Source: Gemmatimonadota bacterium (GTDB taxonomy: Bacteria; Gemmatimonadota; Gemmatimonadetes; Gemmatimonadales; Gemmatimonadaceae). From it: a DNA stretch of 5,651 nt. The notes beneath the pieces were generated by a model. That model searched no databases. It saw only the letters and a list, made by a program, of their open reading frames with translations, and was not told where the DNA came from. Both the position numbers and the translations under genes were made by a program. Of the stretch, positions 1-5,498 are shown in pieces (position 1 is the first letter of the stretch; each line of letters begins with the position of its first letter). Location of the stretch: NCBI GenBank assembly GCA_029884515.1, contig JAOUHR010000150.1:1-5651 (forward strand). The letters are read 5' to 3'.

Positions 1-289
1 CCGGCAGATGCTGCTCCCCGGGATCGCGGTGGAGTACCACTCGCTGCTCGACGAGGCCGAGGGCCGCGTGCACGCGCGCGTGACGCTCGCGCGCGAGGCG
101 GACGCGGGCATGCGCGAGACGCTCACGGCGTCGCTCACCAAGGCGCTCCGGAAGACCGTGGTGGCGCACCTCGCGGTGGACCCGCGGATCCTGGGCGGGG
201 TGGTGGTGCGCGTCGGGGACACCGTGATGGACGGGTCGGTGAAGCACCGGCTCGAGCGGCTGCGCACGCACCTGCTCGCCGCGCGCTAG
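1..289 (+). CDS. atpH: F1Fo ATP synthase delta subunit, C-terminal part (5' truncated by window edge)
   Basis: This is the C-terminal part of the delta subunit (OSCP homologue), which ties the F1 head to the peripheral stalk of ATP synthase at the inner face of the cytoplasmic membrane. The reading frame is open to the left edge (first complete codon at base 2), so the N-terminal helical domain lies outside the window. The family C-terminal signature is plain: VDPRILGGVVVRVGD (bases 176-220), followed by DGSVKHRLERL (230-262), matching the usual 'iGGvvirvGd..iDgSvrgrLerL' block. The ATG at base 8 lies inside the conserved region (RQMLLPGIAVEY) and is not the true start. The gene ends with TAG at 287-289, only 4 nt before the next start. 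In most bacteria atpA follows atpH; here it does not. Family identification is very secure from the motif alone. Confidence 0.93.
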   Translation, partial: RQMLLPGIAVEYHSLLDEAEGRVHARVTLAREADAGMRETLTASLTKALRKTVVAHLAVDPRILGGVVVRVGDTVMDGSVKHRLERLRTHLLAAR

Positions 290-293
290 GCCG

Positions 294-857
294 ATGATGG
301 ACCGGCGCGGCTTCTTCTCGCGCGGGCTGCAGCGCGCGCTGAAGGAGGCCGTGGGGGCGATCGGCGAGCGGGTGGCCACGCAGCGCTACCAGCGGCCGCC
401 GGGCGCGCTGCCGGAGCCGGCGTTCCTCGGGGCCTGCACGCGGTGCGGGGCGTGCGGCGAGGCGTGCCCGGTGCACGCGATCACGAGCCTCCCGCCGTCG
501 GCGGGGCTCGCGTCGGGGACGCCGGTGCTCGACGTCGCCACGCAGGCGTGCATCATGTGCGAGACGATGCCCTGCGCGACGGCCTGCCCGACGCCGGCGC
601 TCGAGGTGCCGGCGTGGAAGTGGCTGGACGTGCGGATCGCGAAGGTGGCGATCGACGAGTCGCGCTGCATCACCTGGCGCGACGTGGAATGCGGGATCTG
701 CGTGCGCGTCTGCCCCGTGGGGGCGGACGCGCTGAAGCTGGGTGACGACGGCCGCCCCGTGGTGGGCGCGGCCTGCACCGGATGCGGGATGTGCATCGGC
801 GCGTGCGTGACGACGCCCTCGAGCATCCTCGCCTCCCCACCGGAGCTGCTCTCATGA
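294..857 (+). CDS. NapG/MauM-type ferredoxin with four [4Fe-4S] motifs
   Basis: This 187-residue iron-sulfur protein probably relays electrons. Four cysteine sets are visible: C48/C51/C54/C58, C86/C89/C94/C98, C125/C133/C136/C140 and C161/C164/C167/C171. The first three end in CP and the last does not. The second set has the CxxCxxxPCxxxCP form, and the third has a long first spacing (C-x7-C). This order and spacing are those of NapG/MauM polyferredoxins, which in characterised systems pass electrons from quinol-oxidising NapH/MauN-type membrane proteins to periplasmic enzymes. The N-terminus reads MMDRRGFFSRGL, resembling a Tat RRxFF motif, but an amphipathic stretch with charged residues follows instead of a hydrophobic one, so export is doubtful. 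ATG 294 and ATG 297 are both possible starts; no strong ribosome binding site separates them. It starts 4 nt after atpH and its stop overlaps the next start (ATGA, 854-857). No NapA, NapH or other redox partner is in the window, so its partner is unknown. Confidence 0.85.
   Translation: MMDRRGFFSRGLQRALKEAVGAIGERVATQRYQRPPGALPEPAFLGACTRCGACGEACPVHAITSLPPSAGLASGTPVLDVATQACIMCETMPCATACPTPALEVPAWKWLDVRIAKVAIDESRCITWRDVECGICVRVCPVGADALKLGDDGRPVVGAACTGCGMCIGACVTTPSSILASPPELLS
842..845 (+). promoter_or_regulatory. Ribosome binding site (GGAG) fixing the cupin start
   Basis: GGAG lies 8 nt upstream of ATG 854, inside the end of the ferredoxin gene. It supports ATG 854 as the cupin start rather than the in-frame ATG at 782, which would add 24 residues that look like out-of-frame ferredoxin sequence. 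Confidence 0.6.
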
Positions 858-1234
858 CCGCGAAGGCCGGCCCGTTCGACGTGCGATTCGTGCAGAAGCC
901 CTGGGGGCACGAGACCATCTGGGCGCACACGGAGCACTACGTGGGGAAGGTGCTGCACATCAAGGCGGGCCACGCGCTCTCCGTGCAGTACCACAACCAG
1001 AAGGACGAGACGATCCACCTGCTGCGCGGCGAGATGATCTACCGCGTGAAGCAGGGGGATGCGTTGAAGGACGTCACGCTCAAGGCGGGCGAGAGCTTCC
1101 GCAACACGCCCGGCACCGTGCACCAGATGGAGGCCGTCACCGACTGTGACGTGCTCGAGGCATCCACCCCGCACCTCGACGACGTGGTGCGACTGTCCGA
1201 CCGCTACGGTCGGGAAGGGACATCCGCCCCGTGA
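854..1234 (+). CDS. Small cupin, phosphomannose isomerase type II-like
   Basis: This 126-residue single-domain cupin resembles the isomerase half of type II phosphomannose isomerases (mannose-6-phosphate/fructose-6-phosphate interconversion). Family marks in order are KPWGHE (15-20), the metal-site-like cupin motif 1 containing QYH (45-47) and E52 with G59 at the turn, PGTVH (86-90) of motif 2, and the tail EASTPHLDDVVRLSDRYGR (102-120), a form typical of the C-terminus of GDP-mannose pyrophosphorylase/PMI fusion enzymes. No nucleotidyltransferase domain is attached; that role may be filled by the next gene. The start is ATG 854, overlapping the previous stop as ATGA and preceded by GGAG; the frame is open further upstream but the extra residues are not cupin-like. 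Its stop overlaps the next start (GTGA), implying translational coupling. The exact sugar-phosphate substrate is not determined by the motifs; a non-catalytic or other sugar-isomerase role is possible. Confidence 0.85.
   Translation: MTAKAGPFDVRFVQKPWGHETIWAHTEHYVGKVLHIKAGHALSVQYHNQKDETIHLLRGEMIYRVKQGDALKDVTLKAGESFRNTPGTVHQMEAVTDCDVLEASTPHLDDVVRLSDRYGREGTSAP
1212..1219 (+). promoter_or_regulatory. Ribosome binding site (GGGAAGGG) for the GTG-start nucleotidyltransferase
   Basis: A purine-rich GGGAAGGG run sits about 11 nt before GTG 1231, within the last codons of the cupin gene. It supports the GTG start, which places MKVIIPLAGKGTR at the very N-terminus, where this family begins. Confidence 0.5.
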
Positions 1235-2223
1235 AAGTGATCATCCCGCTGGCCGGCAAGGGGACGCGCCTGCGTCCCCACACGCACACCGTGCCCAAGC
1301 CGATGCTCAAGGTCGCCGGGAAACCGGTGATGGACTACGTGATGGACGACGTGGCCAAGCTCAAGGGCGTGGAGCAGGTGGTCTACATCACCGGGCACCT
1401 GAAGGGGGTGGTGGAGGAGCACGCGCGCACGGCGTTCAGGATCCCCGGAGTCTTCGTCGAGCAGAAGGTGCAGGACGGCACGGCGGGGGCGGTGGAACTG
1501 GCGCGGCCGTACGTGGACCAGCCGGTGCTGATCATCTTCGTGGACACGATCTTCGACGCCGACCTCTCGGTGATCGAGACGAGCACCGACGACGGGATCA
1601 TCTGGACGAAGGAGGTGGAGGACTACCAGCGCTTCGGCGTGGTGGTGACCGACGCCAACGATCACATGACCAGGATCGTGGAGAAGCCGAGCACGCCGAT
1701 CTCCAAGCGGGCGAACATCGGGCTCTACTACATCCGGAACTGGAAGCTGCTCTACGAGGGGATCGCGCACACCCTGAAGCAGCCGGCGCAGAAGGGGGAG
1801 TATTTCCTCACCTCGGCGTTCCAGTACATGATCGACAAGGGCGCGAAGATCAAGGTGATCGACGTGGCCGGGTGGTACGACGCGGGGAAGCTCGACACGC
1901 TGCTCGAGACCAACCGGGTGATGCTGGAGAAGGGGCGCGCGCGGGTGCCGAAGGCGGGGCTCACGAACGTGAAGATCACCGAGCCGGTGCGGATCGAGGA
2001 CGGGGCGAAGGTGAGCGACTCCTACGTCGGGCCGAACGTGGTGATCGGGGCGGGGAGCACGGTGAAGGGGTGCACGCTGCGCGACACGATCATCGGGGAC
2101 GGCTCGACGGTGTCGGGGTGCACGCTCACCGACTCGCTGATCGGGGATGCGGCGGTGGTGGAAGGGGTGACGGGGTCGGTCTCCGTCGGCGACCACACCG
2201 AGGTGCGGGTCCCCCGCAGCTGA
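1231..2223 (+). CDS. Sugar-1-phosphate nucleotidyltransferase with C-terminal left-handed beta-helix
   Basis: This 330-residue NDP-sugar pyrophosphorylase (NTP_transferase family) should make an activated sugar from NTP and a sugar 1-phosphate in the cytoplasm. The N-terminal domain has the nucleotide-binding GKGTRLRP (9-16) and PKPM (22-25), the base-recognition loop QDGTAGAV (81-88), the metal-binding aspartate in VDTIFD (D105; a valine replaces the usual glycine before it), VEKP (150-153), NIGLYYI (162-168), GEYFLTSA (189-196) and GWYDAGK (214-220). From about residue 248 to 328, short hexapeptide-like repeats (for example VRIEDGAKVSDSYVGPNVVIGAG) indicate a left-handed beta-helix, as in long glucose-1-phosphate thymidylyltransferases and GlmU-like enzymes. 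The GTAGAV loop fits thymidylyl-, guanylyl- or uridylyltransferases, and I cannot choose among them. It starts at GTG 1231, overlapping the cupin stop. The pairing with a PMI-type cupin favours a mannose- or hexose-activating role, an inference only. Confidence 0.9.
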   Translation: MKVIIPLAGKGTRLRPHTHTVPKPMLKVAGKPVMDYVMDDVAKLKGVEQVVYITGHLKGVVEEHARTAFRIPGVFVEQKVQDGTAGAVELARPYVDQPVLIIFVDTIFDADLSVIETSTDDGIIWTKEVEDYQRFGVVVTDANDHMTRIVEKPSTPISKRANIGLYYIRNWKLLYEGIAHTLKQPAQKGEYFLTSAFQYMIDKGAKIKVIDVAGWYDAGKLDTLLETNRVMLEKGRARVPKAGLTNVKITEPVRIEDGAKVSDSYVGPNVVIGAGSTVKGCTLRDTIIGDGSTVSGCTLTDSLIGDAAVVEGVTGSVSVGDHTEVRVPRS

Positions 2224-2232
2224 GGGCGGGGC

Positions 2233-2252
2233 GGGCGCCATCGCCGGTGCCC
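2233..2252 (+). terminator. GC-rich hairpin after the nucleotidyltransferase gene (weak terminator candidate)
   Basis: GGGCGCC (2233-2239) can pair with GGTGCCC (2246-2252) over 7 bp, one of them a G-U wobble, around a 6-nt loop ATCGCC. It begins 10 nt after the stop codon, where an intrinsic terminator would lie. No T-run follows, so it may be a 3'-end stabiliser, or simply a chance stem in GC-rich DNA. Confidence 0.3.
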
Positions 2253-2275
2253 TCGCGGGCGCGGCACGGAGCGCG

Positions 2276-2281
2276 CATACT
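2276..2281 (+). promoter_or_regulatory. Candidate -10 element (CATACT) for the GH109-type gene, possibly leaderless
   Basis: CATACT matches the TATAAT consensus at four of six positions, including the key A2 and T6, and is one of the few AT-containing spots in the gap. Only 6 nt separate it from ATG 2288, so a start of transcription about 7 nt downstream would fall on or next to the A of the start codon. No Shine-Dalgarno-like purine run lies just before the ATG (TTCGCCC), which fits a leaderless mRNA. No convincing -35 hexamer is visible. Confidence 0.4.
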
Positions 2282-2287
2282 TCGCCC

Positions 2288-3673
2288 ATGTCCGACTCCC
2301 TGAATCGTCGCGACCTGCTCAAGCAGGCACTCGTCACCAGCGCGGGCCTGGCCGCCGCGGGCGCGCTGACCCCGATGCCCGCCATCGCGGAGACCATCAC
2401 CGCCGCCGCCTCCCCGGACGCCGAGCCGCCGCGGCCGGCGGAGCGGGCCTCGATGCGGGGGGTGCCGTTCGCCCCTCGCGCGACGGTGCGGTTCGGGATC
2501 GTCGGCACCGGCCTCCGCGGCCGGAGCCTCCTCTCCGAGCTGGTCGCGATCGAGGGCGTGCAGATCGCCGCCGTGGCCGACATCGTCCCCGAGAAGGCCG
2601 CGCGCGCGGTGAAGATGTGCACCGACGCCGGACTCGCCGCGCCCGCGGTGTACACCGACGGCGAGCGCGACTTCGAGCGGCTCGTCGAGCGCGACGACAT
2701 CGACTTCGTCTACACGGCCACGCCCTGGAGCTGGCACGTGCCGGTGATGCTGGCCGCGCTGCGCGCGGGGAAGCACTGCGGCACCGAGTGCCCGGCGGGC
2801 ACGACGCTCAAGGACCTCTGGGCGCTGGTGGACGCGAGCGAGGAGGCCAAGCGGCACTGCCTGCAGCTCGAGAACTGCAACTACGGCTACAACGAGATGC
2901 TGGTGAACCGCATGGTCCACGACGGCGTCCTCGGCGAGGTGCTGCATGGCGCGGCGGCGTACCTGCACGACCTGCGCGAGATCCTCTTCGAGGGGCGCGA
3001 CGAGGGGCTCTGGCGGCGGGGCTGGCACACGCGCATCAACGGGAACCTCTACCCCACGCACGGCCTCGGGCCGGTGGCGTGGTACATGGACCTGAACGCC
3101 GGCGACCGGATGACGCGCCTCGTCTCGATGAGCACGATGGAGCGCGGGCTCACGCTGCACCGCGAGGCCACCGTTCCCGACAAGGCCGACCCGAAGTGGC
3201 GGGAGCGCTACGTGACGGGCGACCTCAACTCCTCGCTCATCCAGACGGCGAAGGGCCGGACGATCCTCCTGCAGCACGACGTCTCGAACCCGCGCCCCTA
3301 CTCGCGGCTCAACGCGGTGCAGGGCACCAAGGGGATCTTCGAGGACTACCCGGCGCGCGTCTACGTCGAGGGGCAGGCGGGCGGCGAGTCGTTCAAGCCG
3401 ATCGACGAGTGGAAGAAGACGCACGAGCACCCGCTCTGGACGAACATCGGCGAGATGGCGCGCAAGAAGGGAGGCCACGGCGGGATGGACTTCGTGATGA
3501 CCTGGCGCCTCGTGCAGTGCCTGCGCGAGGGCCTCGTGCCCGACTACGACGTGTACGACGCCGCGAGCTGGAGCGCCCCGGTGCCCCTGAGCCAGATCTC
3601 CGTCGCCGCCGGCAGCGCCCCGATGAAGTTCCCGGATTTCACGAGGGGAGAGTGGCAGAAGCCAAGAGGGTAG
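2288..3673 (+). CDS. Tat-exported Gfo/Idh/MocA-fold protein, glycoside hydrolase family 109 type
   Basis: This 461-residue protein belongs to the Gfo/Idh/MocA fold and closely follows GH109, NAD-dependent glycosidases first described as alpha-N-acetylgalactosaminidases. A Tat signal is clear: NRRDLLK (6-12), a hydrophobic stretch of about 14-27, and a likely cut after PAIA (34). The Rossmann motif GIVGTGLRG (70-78) binds NAD; ATPWSWH (144-150), AYLHDLR (224-230) and NLYPTHGLGP (253-262) follow. Y225 and H258 sit where GH109 enzymes carry their proposed active-site Tyr and His. The C-terminal block GGHGGMDF (395-402), VYDAASWSAPVPLS (422-435) and PDFTRGEW (449-456) is also GH109-like. Length fits the family. 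GH109 members use NAD in a transient oxidation-elimination mechanism, and Tat export would allow it to fold with NAD in the cytoplasm. Substrate is predicted only from the family; other alpha- or beta-glycosides are possible. It is followed after 61 nt by a symporter that may import the product. Confidence 0.9.
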   Translation: MSDSLNRRDLLKQALVTSAGLAAAGALTPMPAIAETITAAASPDAEPPRPAERASMRGVPFAPRATVRFGIVGTGLRGRSLLSELVAIEGVQIAAVADIVPEKAARAVKMCTDAGLAAPAVYTDGERDFERLVERDDIDFVYTATPWSWHVPVMLAALRAGKHCGTECPAGTTLKDLWALVDASEEAKRHCLQLENCNYGYNEMLVNRMVHDGVLGEVLHGAAAYLHDLREILFEGRDEGLWRRGWHTRINGNLYPTHGLGPVAWYMDLNAGDRMTRLVSMSTMERGLTLHREATVPDKADPKWRERYVTGDLNSSLIQTAKGRTILLQHDVSNPRPYSRLNAVQGTKGIFEDYPARVYVEGQAGGESFKPIDEWKKTHEHPLWTNIGEMARKKGGHGGMDFVMTWRLVQCLREGLVPDYDVYDAASWSAPVPLSQISVAAGSAPMKFPDFTRGEWQKPRG

Positions 3674-3695
3674 AGCGCCCCAGGCAGTCGCGGTT

Positions 3696-3722
3696 CCTCA
3701 CACCTCCCACCTCACACCTCCC
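3696..3722 (+). repeat. 14-bp tandem repeat in the GH109-symporter gap, carrying CACCTCC twice
   Basis: CCTCACACCTCCCA (3696-3709) is followed directly by a second copy, intact through 3722, and by a 5-base remnant CCTCA (3724-3728). The whole stretch 3694-3728 contains no G on the + strand. Each copy holds CACCTCC (3701-3707 and 3715-3721), identical to the anti-Shine-Dalgarno core at the 3' end of 16S rRNA. The repeat is noncoding and lies just upstream of the symporter start. Apart from this and the AGGAAG described separately, I see nothing else in the 61-nt gap, including no clear hairpin or promoter. Confidence 0.75.
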
Positions 3723-3727
3723 CCCTC

Positions 3728-3733
3728 AGGAAG
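3728..3733 (+). promoter_or_regulatory. Ribosome binding site (AGGAAG) unusually close to the symporter ATG
   Basis: AGGAAG ends 1 nt before ATG 3735, or 3 nt if only AGGA is counted, which is shorter than the usual 5-9 nt. No alternative ATG, GTG or TTG start is seen nearby upstream in frame, and the first membrane segment begins within a few residues of ATG 3735, so this start is still preferred. Confidence 0.45.
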
Positions 3734-3734
3734 C

Positions 3735-5498
3735 ATGCGCCTGACCACGTTCGACTGGCTGATCGTCGTCGCCTCGCTCTCCGTCGCCTTCATCCCCGCG
3801 CTCCTCCTCGCGCGGCGCGCCGGCTCGAGCACCGCCGAGTTCTTCACCTCCGGGCGCGCGGCGCCCTGGTGGCTCATCGGCGTCTCGATGGTCGCGACGA
3901 CCTTCAGCACCGACACCCCGAACCTCGTCACCGACCTCGTGCGCACGGGGGGCGTCGCCGGCAACTGGGTCTGGTGGGCCTTCCTGCTCACCGGGATGAT
4001 GACGGTGATGTTCTACGCCCGGATGTGGCGGCGCTCGGGCGTGATGACCGACCTCGAGTTCTATGAGATCCGCTACTCGGGGAAGTCGGCGAGCGTGGTG
4101 CGCGGGTTCCGCGCGGTCTACCTCGGCATCGTCTTCAATTGCGTGATCATGGCGACGGTGAACCTCGCCGCCGCCAAGATCGCGAACATGCTCCTCGGCT
4201 GGCCGATGTGGCAGACGCTGCTCATCTGCGCCGCACTCAACGTGAGCTTCGCCGCGATCTCGGGCCTCTGGGGCGTGCTCGTCGCCGACTTCATCCAGTT
4301 CGGCATCGCGATGACGGGCTCGTTCGCCGCGGCGTACTTCGCGCTGCAGCGCCCCGAGGTGGGCGGCCTGACGGGCCTCTTCGCCAAGCTCCCCGCCTCG
4401 ACCTACAACTTCCTCCCCGACACCTCGAACTGGTCGGTGACGCTCACGGTGCTGATCCTCCCGATCACGGTGCAGTGGTGGTCGGTCTGGTATCCCGGGG
4501 CCGAGCCGGGGGGCGGGAGCTACATCGCGCAGCGCATGCTCGCCTCCAAGAGCGAGAAGGACGCCCTCATCGGCACGCTCTTCTTCAACGTCGCGCACTA
4601 CGGGATGCGCACCTGGCCCTGGATCATCGTCGCGCTCTCCTCGCTGCTCGTCTTCCCGCAGCTCACCGACATCGCCGGCGCCTTCCCCTACCTCGACCAG
4701 AAGCTGATCGGGCACGACATCGCGTACCCCGCGATGCTCACCTTCCTCCCCGTGGGCTGGCTCGGCCTGATGGTCGCGGGCCTCCTCTCCGCGTACGTCT
4801 CGACGATCGTCACCCATCTCAACTGGGGGACCTCGTACCTCGTGCACGACCTCTACCGGCGCTTCATCAAGCCGGACGCGACGGAGAAGCACTACGTGGG
4901 CGTCGGCCGGCTCGTCACCGCGGCGCTGATGGTCGTGGCGTCGGCGCTCACCTTCGTGATCGACACGGCGTCCACCGGCTTCACGCTGCTCCTCTCGATC
5001 GGCGCGGGCACGGGGCTGCTCTACCTGCTGCGCTGGTACTGGTGGCGGGTGAACGCGGCGGCGGAGATCGCGGCGATGGTGGGCTCGTTCGGCACGGCGG
5101 TCGTCTTCGCGATCGCGCGCGGGATGGGATACCAGGTCGCGGCGCACGTCTCGCTCCTCGCGACGGTGGCGGTCACGACGGTGGTCTGGGTGGCGGCGGT
5201 CTACCTCGGTCCGCCCACGGACCCGAAGGTGCTCGACGCCTTCTACCGGCTCGTGCGGCCGGCGGGGCCGGGCTGGACGGCGGTGCGCGCGCGCACCGGC
5301 ATCGGTGCCTCGCCGGACTCGATCCCGCAGGCGATGCTGGGCTGGGTGTTCGGCGTGCTCTTCGTCTACGCCGCGCTCTTCGGCGTGGGCAGCTTCCTCG
5401 CCGGTCGCACGGCGCTCATGCAGCTCTGGGCGGTGGTGTTCGTCGTGAGCGGCGCGGGCGCGCTCCGCGTGCTGAAGGGGTTTTGGCGCGTGGCGTGA
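3735..5498 (+). CDS. Sodium:solute symporter, SSS family (predicted sugar or amino-sugar uptake)
   Basis: This 587-residue inner-membrane transporter belongs to the solute:sodium symporter family (LeuT-like fold). After the first helix (about 6-25) comes AEFFTSGR (34-41), the family's 'dFflgGR' motif, then many hydrophobic segments; I count roughly 14-15. The stretch AYVSTIVTHLNWGTSYLVHDLY (353-374 overall) corresponds to the SSS helix whose paired Ser/Ser-Thr (here S356/T357) helps form the Na2 sodium site in vSGLT. A conserved-looking YWWRVNAAAEIAAM lies at 435-448. The C-terminus (about 495-587) adds a soluble linker of about 40 residues and two further hydrophobic segments beyond a 13-helix core. 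Its place right after a Tat-exported GH109-type enzyme suggests it imports the released sugar, but the substrate is not encoded in any motif I can read. It ends TGATG, sharing its last A with the next gene's ATG. Confidence 0.93.
   Translation: MRLTTFDWLIVVASLSVAFIPALLLARRAGSSTAEFFTSGRAAPWWLIGVSMVATTFSTDTPNLVTDLVRTGGVAGNWVWWAFLLTGMMTVMFYARMWRRSGVMTDLEFYEIRYSGKSASVVRGFRAVYLGIVFNCVIMATVNLAAAKIANMLLGWPMWQTLLICAALNVSFAAISGLWGVLVADFIQFGIAMTGSFAAAYFALQRPEVGGLTGLFAKLPASTYNFLPDTSNWSVTLTVLILPITVQWWSVWYPGAEPGGGSYIAQRMLASKSEKDALIGTLFFNVAHYGMRTWPWIIVALSSLLVFPQLTDIAGAFPYLDQKLIGHDIAYPAMLTFLPVGWLGLMVAGLLSAYVSTIVTHLNWGTSYLVHDLYRRFIKPDATEKHYVGVGRLVTAALMVVASALTFVIDTASTGFTLLLSIGAGTGLLYLLRWYWWRVNAAAEIAAMVGSFGTAVVFAIARGMGYQVAAHVSLLATVAVTTVVWVAAVYLGPPTDPKVLDAFYRLVRPAGPGWTAVRARTGIGASPDSIPQAMLGWVFGVLFVYAALFGVGSFLAGRTALMQLWAVVFVVSGAGALRVLKGFWRVA

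Noticed and set aside
782..853. Longer cupin with a start at ATG 782
   Set aside because: The 24 extra residues come from the other frame of the ferredoxin's last cysteine cluster and look nothing like a cupin N-terminus. ATG 854 has a GGAG and the typical ATGA overlap.
2233..2252. A full intrinsic terminator
   Set aside because: The stem is present but has no T-run behind it, so it is listed only as a weak candidate.
1146..2303. A 385-codon + strand frame overlapping the nucleotidyltransferase
   Set aside because: It is an out-of-frame reading dominated by R, G, A and E; the true frame carries all the catalytic motifs.
1204..2700. A 498-codon minus-strand open frame spanning the nucleotidyltransferase and the start of the GH109-type gene
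   Set aside because: It crosses two well-supported + strand genes and the gap between them, and its product is low-complexity without motifs.
2126..3478. A 450-codon minus-strand open frame opposite the GH109-type gene
   Set aside because: The product is R, H, V, A and L-rich low complexity typical of antisense frames in GC-rich DNA; the + strand protein matches GH109 end to end.
3696..3728. CRISPR-like repeats
   Set aside because: The units are 14 bp, directly abutting, without spacers, and only about two copies exist.
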